From a bacterium (GTDB lineage: Bacteria > Planctomycetota > UBA1135 > UBA2386): DNA of 64,000 nucleotides. A program made the translations under genes and the position numbers. This document shows, piece by piece, positions 33,638-42,462 of this stretch. A model generated the notes under the pieces. That model was not told the DNA's origin. It did not search any database and worked only from the letters and a program-made list of their open reading frames with translations. Each line of letters opens with the position of its first letter. Positions within the stretch are counted from its first letter, which is position 1. The DNA is taken from assembly GCA_024743115.1 (NCBI GenBank), contig JANSXC010000028.1, positions 1-64,000 on the forward strand, written 5' to 3'.

Positions 33638-35470
33638 TTACCGGCCGCCGAGCCGGGCGGTTGTGCGCAGGATCCGTCGCACCTCGGCCGATGTGCGCGG
33701 GTCGAAGTGCACGTCGTGGCCAGCGCCGGGAACGACGAGCTCCGATTTCGCGTCCGCCAGCCGCGAACTACGGTAGGGCACGATGCCGTCCGTCCAGTCC
33801 TCGTTGTTCTGGCTGCCGCTCACGTTGCCCATGATCGTGTGGTAGGGCAACCCGGCGCGCATCGGCAGCTGCGAGACCGTGCGCATCACGGGATGCTGCA
33901 TCGAGAGCTCGTCGACGCTGGTCGGCACCTCGACCTTGACACCCGAACGGTCCCGGATCCGGTTCACGAGTGCGCGTAGTCGTCGCGGCACGTACATCAG
34001 CGACGAGCCCAGGCGCCCGATCCAGCTGTCGGCGAGCTCGCTGCCACGCAGCGGCGCGGCAATGAACACCGCGCGATCGACGAACGGCAGCGGTTCCCAG
34101 AAGTAGAGGCCGCGCGCGAGTTCGCGGTCGCGGTCTTCGAGGTGGGGTTCGACGTCGTCGAACCGGGCGTCGAACAGCGTCTGCCAGACGCGATCGCCCG
34201 AGCGCTGGAGCACCATCCGTGACAGCAATCCGCCCATGCTGTGTCCGATCAGGACGATCCCGCGGCTCGCGGGATCGTCGAGCTCCGGATCCAGATCGGC
34301 GCGCGTCCGGATCAGCGCCTCGCGCAGGCGCCGGGCGTTCTCGAGCAGCGGTACGCCGGTCGCGTAGAAGTAGTGCCAGACCTGGTAGTCGCCATGCAGA
34401 GTGGCGTCGCCGAACACGTCGTTGGTGAGGTCGCGCCAGGTCAGCGGGCTCGACCACAGACCGTGAACCATCACGATCGGTTGCCGGCCGGGGTCGTAAT
34501 CCTCGAGCAGGAACAGGCCCTCGTGGCCGGCGATGTCGGCGCGGAAGAAGCTGCTGTTCTCGAGATCCTCGAGGTTGGCGCGCGCCAGCAGTCGTGCGAA
34601 CGGCGCCGTGAAGTCGGCGGCGAGCGGCGCTTCGACGTCGTCGAGCACGGCCACTGTCGCCGTGCGGCGCGGATCATGGAGCGCCAGCGCGAGCCGGCCG
34701 TCGGCTTCGCGCCGGAGAACTGCTGTGGCGGCACGCGTCACCGCTTCGGGCGTGAGGTGTTTCGGAATGCCGCGCTCGGGTTCACGGGTGAGCACGAGCG
34801 GGACCCCCGCGCCGGCGCGGCGGTAGCGATGGCGCAACCCCGAGAACTCGAGCAGATCCGCGCACTCGATACGGTCGAAGTCGGCGAGTTGCCAGGCGCT
34901 CGAGCGGTCGTCGCGGATCGCGATACCGAAGTCGCGCTGCAGGATCCGGACCAGATCCGCGGCGTCGGTCGCATGTTGACAGCAGGCGTGCAACCACGCC
35001 GTGAGCGCATGTGCGTTGGCCGCCAGGGCACGACCGCGCTCGGGAGCGAGTTGGAGTCTGGCTCGTTCGGGGGTGTCGCAATCGTGCTGCAGCGCAGCGA
35101 GCGCGTCGACCGCCGCTGCGAGGTAGCGGGCGGGCGCGGCCGCGGCTGCGCCACGACAGGCGGTGTAGAACAACAGCTCGGCGCGCGCGAGCAGGCGATC
35201 GGCATCGGTCACGTCGGGCAGCGGGCGCGCGAACCGGTCGATCGCTGGCTGCAGCACGGTCGTCGAGAGTCCGACGCGATCGACGAGTGCGAGGGTGCGG
35301 TCGCTGACGGTTTCACCGGCGTAGGCCGACGATGTGGTCGTTCGGATCGTCACCGCAAGGCTGCGTGAGGCGGCTTCGACCGTGCGGCTCGCGCAGCCCG
35401 GCAGCAGGGCTGCGACGAGGCCGAGCCCCGCCAGCGGTAAGCCTTGCAGAGCTCGGCGAGTCGGCATCAT
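33638..35470 (-). CDS. Alpha/beta-hydrolase lipoprotein, lipase-like
   Basis: The protein has 610 residues. The signal ends in a lipobox (LLPGCA), so it is likely lipid-anchored. Residues about 40-320 are a helical N-terminal region without a known domain. The hydrolase core contains PIVMVHGLWSSPLTWRDL (oxyanion region) and the nucleophile elbow GIVLIGHSMGGLLSRM. Asp and His near the C-terminus (VVPGAGHDVHFDPR) would complete the triad. AGGAG eight bases upstream supports the start. A neighbouring gene on the same strand also encodes a hydrolase lipoprotein, suggesting a lipid or ester degradation pair. The substrate is unknown. Confidence 0.8.
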   Translation of the reverse strand: MMPTRRALQGLPLAGLGLVAALLPGCASRTVEAASRSLAVTIRTTTSSAYAGETVSDRTLALVDRVGLSTTVLQPAIDRFARPLPDVTDADRLLARAELLFYTACRGAAAAAPARYLAAAVDALAALQHDCDTPERARLQLAPERGRALAANAHALTAWLHACCQHATDAADLVRILQRDFGIAIRDDRSSAWQLADFDRIECADLLEFSGLRHRYRRAGAGVPLVLTREPERGIPKHLTPEAVTRAATAVLRREADGRLALALHDPRRTATVAVLDDVEAPLAADFTAPFARLLARANLEDLENSSFFRADIAGHEGLFLLEDYDPGRQPIVMVHGLWSSPLTWRDLTNDVFGDATLHGDYQVWHYFYATGVPLLENARRLREALIRTRADLDPELDDPASRGIVLIGHSMGGLLSRMVLQRSGDRVWQTLFDARFDDVEPHLEDRDRELARGLYFWEPLPFVDRAVFIAAPLRGSELADSWIGRLGSSLMYVPRRLRALVNRIRDRSGVKVEVPTSVDELSMQHPVMRTVSQLPMRAGLPYHTIMGNVSGSQNNEDWTDGIVPYRSSRLADAKSELVVPGAGHDVHFDPRTSAEVRRILRTTARLGGR

Positions 35471-35520
35471 CGGAGCAACTCCTATCGCGTTGCGGCTAAG
35501 GTCGCGAGCGTCGACGCGAT

Positions 35521-36411
35521 TCAGTTCGGCCGCGCGATGAACGTACCGTGGCGCAGGAAGTGCAGGATCTGTACGAGCGCGGCGTCGTCGTGCGCAAGCC
35601 AGGTGTGGCGCAGTCGCATCTCGATGACCGCTGTCTGTTCCGGCAGCTGCGCTTCGGCGACCCCGACGCGGCCGTCGTCGTCACCGGGGATGCGATCGTT
35701 CCAGCCGGCCGCGTCGCCGCGAGCGCCGTAGAGCACCCCGATCCGGGGAGCTGACACGCGTGGCAGTCGCGCGTAGATGTCGTGCCCCGGCACGAGCTGC
35801 TCGGCGGAGGTGCCGCCGAAGGTCTGGAAGACCCAACGGTCGCGGAAGTGCCCGGCGAGCGCGGCGCCGCGCTGCGGCGTGCCGAGGAACAGCGCACTGG
35901 CGGCGGGGCGTGCGTCGGGGCGAGCGAGGTAGCAGCGGATCACGAGTCCGCCGAGGGAATGGCCGATGAAGTGCAGTTCGGGCGGCGGTGCCGTCGCGGC
36001 CACGGGGGCGCTCCCGCGCCGCGCCGCGAGCTCGGTTTCGATCGCCGTCGCGAGCTGGGCGGCGTGGGCTTCGACGCCCTGGCTCGTGCTCGGGTAGGAC
36101 ACGTTGAGGACGTCGTAGCCGTGGGCCGTGAGCACGTTCTCCAGGCGCCACATCGAGCGCGCGCTGCGCAGCATGCCGTGCTGCAGAACGACGAGCCGGT
36201 CCCGATCGGGGACTGGATCGCTCGCGGCCGCGAGTTCCGACCGCAGCTCGAACGAGTCGAGTGCCCGCAGCGAATCGCGCACGTCGAGCGGATTGAAGGC
36301 ACAGCTGACGACCACCAGCCCGGCGACCATCGCGCCCAGGCGGCGCCAGGCGCGACGGCGGCGGCGAGAGGCGGGGCGGGCGTCGGGTTCAGGGGGCGGA
36401 TTCGGGCTCAT
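35521..36411 (-). CDS. Second alpha/beta-hydrolase lipoprotein
   Basis: The frame is open to 36678, but ATG 36411 (MSPNPPPEPDARP) is chosen because a basic stretch and hydrophobic helix with lipobox-like VVSCAF follow. Of 296 residues, the core shows RLVVLQHGMLRSARSMWRLE, NVSYPSTSQGVEAHA and the nucleophile motif FIGHSLGGLVIRCYLA, with a C-terminal His in LRHTWLAHDDA. This layout is that of small lipases and acyltransferase-like esterases. The protein is probably periplasmic and membrane-attached. Its stop lies 51 bases before the larger hydrolase start, so the two are likely co-transcribed. Confidence 0.8.
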   Translation of the reverse strand: MSPNPPPEPDARPASRRRRRAWRRLGAMVAGLVVVSCAFNPLDVRDSLRALDSFELRSELAAASDPVPDRDRLVVLQHGMLRSARSMWRLENVLTAHGYDVLNVSYPSTSQGVEAHAAQLATAIETELAARRGSAPVAATAPPPELHFIGHSLGGLVIRCYLARPDARPAASALFLGTPQRGAALAGHFRDRWVFQTFGGTSAEQLVPGHDIYARLPRVSAPRIGVLYGARGDAAGWNDRIPGDDDGRVGVAEAQLPEQTAVIEMRLRHTWLAHDDAALVQILHFLRHGTFIARPN

Positions 36412-36590
36412 CGATTCGGTTCGGCGACTGGCACGCCTGTCTGGTCCTTCGTAGCCGGCGCCGGGTGGATGCAGTCGCGGGCCTTGATACGCGGGCCCGC
36501 GGGCCGGGTTCCGGTCCGGCGGGGGGCGACGGGCGGGGCGGGCCCGGGCCGGGCGGGGCAGGGGGCTGGAATCCTCGGCCGGTTGCAGGG

Positions 36591-36618
36591 TTGACTGAGC
36601 TGCGTGGCTCGCTACGCT
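36591..36618 (+). promoter_or_regulatory. Promoter for rplU-rpmA-obgE
   Basis: TTGACT (36591-36596) and TACGCT (36613-36618) are separated by 16 bases, and transcription should begin near 36625, about 28 nt before the rplU ATG. The form agrees with those before mraZ and rpsJ. Confidence 0.6.
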
Positions 36619-36652
36619 CCTCGGCCCGATTTCACCGGAGCCGCACCGAAAC

Positions 36653-36967
36653 ATGTACGCCGTCATCGACGATCGCAATCAGCAGTACCGGGTTCAAGCC
36701 GGAGACCGCATCCGGATCCATTTCCGCGACGACGCGGAGGAGGGCGCGAGCCTGACCTTCGACAAGGTCTGCTGTGTCGGTGGCGAGGGCAGTGGTCGCG
36801 TGGGCACTCCGCACGTCGACGGCGCTTCGGTCGCTGCCAAAGTCGTCCGCCAGTGCAAGGGCCCCAAGCTCTACATCGGCAAGTTCCGCCGGCGCAAGAA
36901 CAGCAAGACGCGCACGGGCTTCCGTGCCAAGTACACCGAGGTCCAGATCGAGTCGATCAACGGCTGA
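36653..36967 (+). CDS. rplU: 50S ribosomal protein L21
   Basis: The protein has 104 residues. MYAVIDDRNQQYRVQAGDRIRI and the C-terminal KFRRRKNSKTRTGFRAKYTEVQI are L21 signatures; L21 binds 23S rRNA domain I with L20. It starts the conserved rplU-rpmA-obg cluster. The ATG is 35 bases after the promoter's minus 10 element. Confidence 0.97.
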   Translation: MYAVIDDRNQQYRVQAGDRIRIHFRDDAEEGASLTFDKVCCVGGEGSGRVGTPHVDGASVAAKVVRQCKGPKLYIGKFRRRKNSKTRTGFRAKYTEVQIESING

Positions 36968-37004
36968 TCCGATTCGCTGATCCGACACCAAGAGAGAGAG
37001 CGCC

Positions 37005-37253
37005 ATGGCACATAAGAAGGGACAAGGTTCGACCAGCAACGGCCGCGACAGCAACCCGCAGTTCCGCGGGATCAAGGCCTACGGTGGCGAGCGCGTGAAG
37101 GCGGGCTCGATCATCGTTCGCCAGTGTGGCACCAAGTTCCACCCGGGCCGCCACGTGCGCCGGGCCAACGACGACACGCTGTTCGCCGTCAAGGAAGGGC
37201 TGGTGCGCTTTCAGTCGAACGGTCGCGTGCACGTCGACGTGCCGGCGAGCTGA
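37005..37253 (+). CDS. rpmA: 50S ribosomal protein L27
   Basis: The protein has 82 residues, starting MAHKKGQGSTSNGRDSNPQF, with the classic N-terminal tail that reaches the peptidyl-transferase centre and no cleavable Firmicute-type leader. It continues GGERVKAGSIIVRQCGTKFHPG, the L27 fold. GAGAGAG precedes the start. It sits 37 bases after rplU. Confidence 0.97.
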   Translation: MAHKKGQGSTSNGRDSNPQFRGIKAYGGERVKAGSIIVRQCGTKFHPGRHVRRANDDTLFAVKEGLVRFQSNGRVHVDVPAS

Positions 37254-37381
37254 TCCGCCCGTTCGTGACCTCTTGATCGGCTTGCAGGTCTCCTCTGCAG
37301 GCGGTCATGACTTCGTCGAGCTGCTCCTCGTGGGCAGCTCGAATGCGTTTCGGAGATCCCTTCCCGTCCCAAGCTTTACCG

Positions 37382-38380
37382 ATGTTCGTCGATGAACTCG
37401 AACTGACGCTGCGCGCGGGCAAAGGTGGGGATGGCTGCGTCTCGTTCCTGCGCGACAAGAACACGCTGAAGGGTGGTCCCGACGGTGGGGACGGCGGCAA
37501 GGGCGGCGACATCGTGCTGTTGCCGACGACGCACAAGAACACGCTCTACCACCTCACGGGTCAGCGGCTGTTCGGCGCACCCAATGGCCAGCAGGGTGGT
37601 TCGAAGGACTGCTACGGCAAGAACGGCGATGACCTCGTGGTCGAGGTGCCCGTCGGCACCGTGGTGCTCGACGCCGAGCGCGGGCATGTGCTGCGCGATC
37701 TCGACCGGCACGACGAGCCGTGGGTCGTGGCTCGTGGTGGGCACGGTGGTCGCGGCAACTCCCGGTTCAAGAGTGCGACCAATCGCACGCCGCGCAAGTA
37801 TGAGCGCGGCAAGACGGGTGAGGAGCGGCGCGTTCGCTTCTCACTCAAGCTGATCGCGGACGTCGGGTTGCTGGGTTTGCCCAATGCCGGCAAGTCGACA
37901 CTGCTGGCCGCGGTTACGAAGGCACGGCCGAAGATCGCGTCGTATCCGTTCACCACGCTCGAACCGATGCTCGGCATCGCGCAGGGGCCGGGTGATACGA
38001 CGGTCGTGGTGGCCGACATCCCGGGGCTGATCGAGGGGGCGAGCGCGGGCAAGGGGCTCGGGGACAAGTTCCTCAAGCACATCGAGCGCACCCGGCTCCT
38101 GTTGCACCTCGTCGACTGCAGCGATGTGCCGCTCGACGAGCCCGCGGAGTCCTGGCGCGTTGTGCGTCAGGAGCTCGAGGGCCATTCGCAGGAGCTCGCG
38201 TCACGGCCCACCATCGTCGTTGCGACGAAGGTCGAGACGGATTCGGCGCGCCAGCGGGCGCAGGAACTCGCGACGGTGACGGGCCAGCCCGTGTTGCCGA
38301 TCTCGAGCGCGACCGGCCAGGGCTTGCCCGAGCTGATGCGGGCCGTCGTCGCCAACCTGGCGACGCCGTCGCAATCCTGA
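37382..38380 (+). CDS. obgE: Obg-family GTPase ObgE
   Basis: ATG 37382 gives 332 residues and the usual Obg start MFVDELELTLRAGKGGDG, although no ribosome site is obvious; a longer frame starts at 37307 after CAGGCGG and would add 25 non-conserved residues. The Obg glycine-rich domain covers 1-157 (GGPDGGDGGKGGDIVL). The GTPase domain has GLPNAGKSTLL, DIPGLIEGAS and the NKxD-like VATKVETD, where the usual Asn is Thr. It acts in late 50S assembly and stress control. No C-terminal OCT domain is present. Confidence 0.93.
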   Translation: MFVDELELTLRAGKGGDGCVSFLRDKNTLKGGPDGGDGGKGGDIVLLPTTHKNTLYHLTGQRLFGAPNGQQGGSKDCYGKNGDDLVVEVPVGTVVLDAERGHVLRDLDRHDEPWVVARGGHGGRGNSRFKSATNRTPRKYERGKTGEERRVRFSLKLIADVGLLGLPNAGKSTLLAAVTKARPKIASYPFTTLEPMLGIAQGPGDTTVVVADIPGLIEGASAGKGLGDKFLKHIERTRLLLHLVDCSDVPLDEPAESWRVVRQELEGHSQELASRPTIVVATKVETDSARQRAQELATVTGQPVLPISSATGQGLPELMRAVVANLATPSQS

Positions 38381-38623
38381 TTCGCCCGGCCCGAGGTGGA
38401 ACCGTCCCGCGGTGATGCCGGCCCGGGATGTCCGCTGGGCAGCGACATCGGCGCGAATCGAGACTGTCGACCCGCTGGCCACGCCGCGCTGTGATCGCGA
38501 TGCCGTCGGTGGTTGCGGAGTGCGCTCGATCCAGCGGTCGTGACGTTCGCCCGCGGTGCCGACCCGCGCTCCGGTCGCGGTGGCGGAATGCCGATATCCA
38601 GGTCATTCCGGAGGCCATCCCGA

Positions 38624-39760
38624 GTGAGCACCCAAGCCAAGAACTCCGCTGCCTACGCAGCGCGTCTACCGAAGCTGCGCGACTTCCTGCGCATCATGAT
38701 CAAGGAGAACGCATCGGACCTCGTGCTGAAGACGCACGGTTGTCCGGCCGTTCGCGTTGCAGGCGTGATCCGCTTCCTCGGCGATCAACCGTTGCCGCCG
38801 GAGCTCATGCGTTCTTTCGCCGACGAGGTGCTGTCGGACCACAACCGCGAAGAGTTCGAGACCACGGGCGCGACCGACACCGCCGTCGTCGTGCCGGGTG
38901 TCGGGCGATTCCGCTGCAATGCGTTCCATCAGTGTGGCGAGATCGGATTCGTGCTGCGCGCGATCAAGGCCGAGATTCCGTCGTTCAAGGACCTCAATCT
39001 GCCGGTCGACCCACTGAAGCGCCTGGCGTCGCTGAAGCGCGGGCTCGTGCTCGCGACGGGCGTCGCCGGTTCGGGCAAGTCCACGACGCTCGCGTCGATG
39101 CTCGAGTTCGTCAATCGCACGATGAACAAGCACATCATCACGATCGAGGACCCGATCGAGTTCCGCTTCGAGGACAAGCGATCGATCGTGAACCAGCGTG
39201 AAATCGGCCCCGACGTGCAGGGCTTCGGGCAGGCGCTGCGGCAGGCGATGCGCCAGTCGCCCGACGTGATCCTCATCGGCGAGATGCGCGATGCGGAGAC
39301 CGTGTCGGCCGCGATTTCGGCCGCGGAGACGGGGCACCTCGTCTTCTCCACGCTGCATACGGTCAATGCCGTGCAGACCGTGGAGCGCATCATCACGTTC
39401 TTCCCGCCGCACCAGCACGAACTCGTGCGACTGCAGCTGGCGCTCAACCTCGCGGGTGTCTGTTCGCTGCGACTCGTCAAGAACAAGGACGGCACGTCGA
39501 TGGTGCCGGCCGTCGAGATGCTCATCAACACGCCGACCGTGCGCGAGCTGCTCGAGCAGGGCCAGACGCGCATGCTGCCGAAGGCGCTGCAGGAAGGCAG
39601 CTACTACGGCACCATGACGTTCAACCAGTCGCTGATCCGCCTGTTCCAGGCCGGCAACATCAGCCTCGAGGATGCGCTCGCGGCGTCGGACAACCCCGAC
39701 GAGCTCAAGATGCAGATGCGCGGCATCACCCAGGGTGGCGGCGTGCGCCAGCGCGTCTGA
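38624..39760 (+). CDS. pilT: Type IV pilus retraction ATPase PilT/PilU
   Basis: GTG 38624 has GGAGG nine bases ahead and gives 378 residues (MSTQAKNSAAYAARL); ATG 38588 is an alternative. The PAS-like N-domain holds LKTHGCPAVRVAGVIRFLG. The ATPase core has Walker A GVAGSGKSTT, Asp box TIEDPIEFRFED, Walker B VILIGEMRDAETVSAA and His box TGHLVFSTLHT. It powers pilus retraction as a cytoplasmic hexamer, and suits the pilMNOQ set about 9 kb upstream. The AIRNLI motif typical of PilT is not evident, so PilU is possible. Confidence 0.9.
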   Translation: MSTQAKNSAAYAARLPKLRDFLRIMIKENASDLVLKTHGCPAVRVAGVIRFLGDQPLPPELMRSFADEVLSDHNREEFETTGATDTAVVVPGVGRFRCNAFHQCGEIGFVLRAIKAEIPSFKDLNLPVDPLKRLASLKRGLVLATGVAGSGKSTTLASMLEFVNRTMNKHIITIEDPIEFRFEDKRSIVNQREIGPDVQGFGQALRQAMRQSPDVILIGEMRDAETVSAAISAAETGHLVFSTLHTVNAVQTVERIITFFPPHQHELVRLQLALNLAGVCSLRLVKNKDGTSMVPAVEMLINTPTVRELLEQGQTRMLPKALQEGSYYGTMTFNQSLIRLFQAGNISLEDALAASDNPDELKMQMRGITQGGGVRQRV

Positions 39761-39806
39761 CGCGTGCTGGTCAGGACCGGCTCGCCGGGCTAACGTCGCA
39801 ACCGTC

Positions 39807-41825
39807 ATGGATCGGTTGCGCACGTTCGGGATCGTCGCGCACATCGACGCGGGCAAGACGACGCTCACCGAGCGCATCCTGTACGACTCCGGCGCGCAGT
39901 CGTGGGTCGGCAGCGTCGACGAGGGCACGTCCGCGATGGACTGGATGCCGCTTGAGCGCAGCCGCGGGATCTCGATCACCGCGGCGGCGACCCGTGTGAC
40001 CTGGAACGGCAAGATGCTGCAGGTCGTCGACACGCCGGGGCATGTCGACTTCGTCGCCGAGGTCGAGCGCTGCCTGCACGTGCTTGACGGCGTCGTCGTG
40101 ATCGTCGATGGCGTGCGGTCCGTCCAGTCGCAGACGGAGACCGTGTGGCGCCAGGCCGAGGCTCGCGCGCTGCCGGCGCTCGTTTTCGTCAACAAGCTCG
40201 ATCGCGTCGGCGCCGACTTCCCGGCCGTGCTCGCGGATCTCGCGGAGCGGTTCGAGTGTTCACCCGCGGCCGTCGTCGTGCCGTTGCTCGATCGGGATGG
40301 CGCCTTCGCGGGCCTCGGGCATGCGGTGACGGGCGCGGTGCAGTGGTTCGAGGGCGAGCCCGAACCCGAACTCCTGCCGGAGCTGCGGCGACAGCTGGTC
40401 GTGGCGAACGATCGGCTCGTCGAGATCGCGGCCGATCTCGACGAGGACGTCATGGCACTCGTCGTCGCGGGCGAGGCGGTGCCGCGGGAGCAGCTGGTCG
40501 CGGTGTTGCGCCGTGGGGCCGTGACGCGGCAGTTCGTGCCGGTGCTGGCCGGTGCGGCCCTGTGGAATCGTGGCGTCGACTGGCTGCTCGACGCCGTCGT
40601 GGACCTGTTGCCCTCACCCTCCGACGTCGAGCCGCGCGGGATCTGGTCCGTCGAGCGGGCCGGAGATCCCGGCGCGCCGGCCTGCGGCTTGGTGTTCAAG
40701 GTCCAGCACGATACGGAGACCTGGAACTTCGTACGGCTCGTGCGGGGGCGGCTTGTCCCGGGCGAGGCCTGTGTCTGCGTGCGGACGGGGGCCGAGTTGA
40801 CGATTCCCGAGCTCTGGCTGATGCACGGCGATCGGCATCGTGCGGCGGCGTTGGTGGGGCCGGGCGAGATCGTTGTCGTGCCAGGCGACCTCGGACTGCG
40901 AACGGGCGACACCGTGGCGGCCGTCGGCAACGCACTCGCGCTGCCCGTGCCGCGCTTCCCGACGCCCGTGTTGTCGGTGGCGTTCGAGCCCGAGCATGGC
41001 GACCACGGCCCCGAGCTGCTTGCGGCGCTGCGTGATCTCGCGGGGGACGACCCGACTCTGCGCGTTGATTTGCGCCACGGCGAGGTCGCGGTGCGTGGCA
41101 TGGGCGAACTGAACCTCGAGATCGTCGCCGAGGTCGTGCGGTCGCGGGTGGACTTCGCGTTCGAGCTCGGGCGCCCGCGGGTGGCGCGTCGCGAAACCGT
41201 GTCGAAGTCGGGTGCGGCGGCGCTCGAGGCCCGTGCGTTGGTCCTCGGCGAGCAGCGTGGCGTGCGCTGCGAGGTGCGGATCGGGCCGCGGGCCGACGGA
41301 GTCGCGGTCGGCGAAGACGGCTACCCGCCGAGCCTCGCCGAGTCGCAGGTCGATGGGCCGGTGGCGGAGTATGCACTGGCGGCGCTGCGGGCCCGGATCG
41401 CGAGTGGTCTGCAGGTCGGGCCGCTGGTCGGGGTCACGATCGAGCTCGTCGCGGCAGGCGTCGAGGGCGGCGGGGCTGCAGCCGGGGTCGAGGCCTACGA
41501 GGCGCTTGCGGCCGAGGCCGCGGATCGCGCGCTCGCGGCCGCGGCCGAGCAGGCGGGGCATGTCGAGCTCGAGCCCTGGGTGCAGTTCGAGGTGACCTGT
41601 CCGGAGGAAGGGGGTGCGGCCGTGCTCGCCGACCTTGGCTCGCGCGGTGCGGACGTCTCCAGTGTTGTGTCCGGGCGTCTCGGCGCGCGCGTCGTGGGGC
41701 GCGCGCCTCTCGCTGCTATGTTGGGCTATGTCACGAGGTTGCGTTCAATCACGAAGGGGCGTGGGCAGGCCTGGCTGCGGCCAGCCGGGTTCGCTCGTGT
41801 CACGGAATCCGGTGGTGTCGGATGA
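39807..41825 (+). CDS. EF-G-like translation GTPase, divergent paralogue
   Basis: The protein has 672 residues, shorter than ordinary EF-G (about 690-700). The G domain is well conserved: VAHIDAGKTTLTERIL (P-loop), RSRGISITAAATRV (switch I), DTPGHVDFVAEVER and NKLDRVGADF. From residue about 430 the sequence drifts: domain IV has a shortened loop (EARALVLGEQRGVRC) and lacks the usual RGQYGHV-like segment and an evident domain IV tip. Domain V retains MLGYVTRLRSITKGRGQAW. It may be a secondary elongation factor or a ribosome-protection-type GTPase. It lies where the str operon fusA would stand, but rpsL, rpsG and tuf are absent. Confidence 0.85.
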   Translation: MDRLRTFGIVAHIDAGKTTLTERILYDSGAQSWVGSVDEGTSAMDWMPLERSRGISITAAATRVTWNGKMLQVVDTPGHVDFVAEVERCLHVLDGVVVIVDGVRSVQSQTETVWRQAEARALPALVFVNKLDRVGADFPAVLADLAERFECSPAAVVVPLLDRDGAFAGLGHAVTGAVQWFEGEPEPELLPELRRQLVVANDRLVEIAADLDEDVMALVVAGEAVPREQLVAVLRRGAVTRQFVPVLAGAALWNRGVDWLLDAVVDLLPSPSDVEPRGIWSVERAGDPGAPACGLVFKVQHDTETWNFVRLVRGRLVPGEACVCVRTGAELTIPELWLMHGDRHRAAALVGPGEIVVVPGDLGLRTGDTVAAVGNALALPVPRFPTPVLSVAFEPEHGDHGPELLAALRDLAGDDPTLRVDLRHGEVAVRGMGELNLEIVAEVVRSRVDFAFELGRPRVARRETVSKSGAAALEARALVLGEQRGVRCEVRIGPRADGVAVGEDGYPPSLAESQVDGPVAEYALAALRARIASGLQVGPLVGVTIELVAAGVEGGGAAAGVEAYEALAAEAADRALAAAAEQAGHVELEPWVQFEVTCPEEGGAAVLADLGSRGADVSSVVSGRLGARVVGRAPLAAMLGYVTRLRSITKGRGQAWLRPAGFARVTESGGVG

Positions 41826-41909
41826 TGCGTCGGTGCCCGGTCCGGCCACGGGCCTCGCGGCCCGCGGGTGCAAACCACGTCGAACTCGTCGATTGCGCCG
41901 TTGCCAACC

Positions 41910-41938
41910 TTGACTCGGCTCGCCGAGATCGCTAAGCT
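41910..41938 (+). promoter_or_regulatory. Promoter of the S10-spc-alpha super-operon
   Basis: TTGACT (41910-41915) is followed after 17 bases by TAAGCT (41933-41938), giving an expected start near 41945 and a leader of about 165 nt before rpsJ. It lies in the 285-base gap after the EF-G-like gene. The form matches the mraZ and rplU promoters. Confidence 0.65.
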
Positions 41939-41950
41939 TCCGCGCCCACC

Positions 41951-41968
41951 TGTGCTCCAGGGAGCACA
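41951..41968 (+). promoter_or_regulatory. 18-bp perfect palindrome at the start of the rpsJ leader
   Basis: TGTGCTCC and GGAGCACA are exact inverted repeats around AG. It lies about six bases after the expected transcription start, so it could be a repressor operator or, in RNA, a 7-bp hairpin with loop CAGG. No further hairpin resembling the E. coli L4 leader is obvious. Confidence 0.6.
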
Positions 41969-42110
41969 TCTCACGATGTAACCCCTTGCCGCGTAGGCGA
42001 TTGCGTCGCTTTCCCCCCGATGCGAGAGCTTCCACTCTGGACTCTGCCCGGGACCGACTGCGACCACCATTTTTTCCACTGGGCTGGCCGGCTTCGACCA
42101 GTCGACTGTC

Positions 42111-42419
42111 ATGCAAGAGCGAATCCAGATCCGAATGGAGGCCTACGACTACGAGGCCCTCGACCAGTCGGCTCTCGACATCGTCGAGACCAGCAAGCGC
42201 ACGGGTGCGCGGGTGGCCGGGCCGGTGCCGTTGCCGACCCGCATCGAGCGCTACACGGTCCTGCGTTCGCCGCACGTCGACAAGAAGAGCCGCGAGCAGT
42301 TCGAGATCCGGACCCACAAGCGTCTGATCTACATCTCCGAGCCGACGACCAAGACGGTCGACGCGCTCAGCAAGCTCAACATGCCGGCCGGCGTGGACAT
42401 CCGCATCAAGGCCTGCTGA
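42111..42419 (+). CDS. rpsJ: 30S ribosomal protein S10
   Basis: The protein has 102 residues with the S10 motifs RIRMEAYDYEALDQSALDI-like start, GARVAGPVPLPTRIERYTVLRSPHVDKKSREQFE-type core, and HKRLIYI. It belongs to the 30S head and also supports NusB-dependent antitermination. It opens the ribosomal operon. The next gene is rplD, not rplC. Confidence 0.97.
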   Translation: MQERIQIRMEAYDYEALDQSALDIVETSKRTGARVAGPVPLPTRIERYTVLRSPHVDKKSREQFEIRTHKRLIYISEPTTKTVDALSKLNMPAGVDIRIKAC

Positions 42420-42462
42420 CTCCCGCAGCGCATCAGGCCCGCAAGCAGCAGGAACCAATTCC

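Noticed and set aside
38381..38623. Coding N-terminal extension of pilT
   Set aside because: GTG 38624 has a perfect GGAGG, and upstream residues do not resemble PilT.
41986..42327. Plus-strand frame overlapping rpsJ as a candidate rplC
   Set aside because: It has no L3 motifs; it is Arg/Ser-rich shadow sequence of rpsJ.
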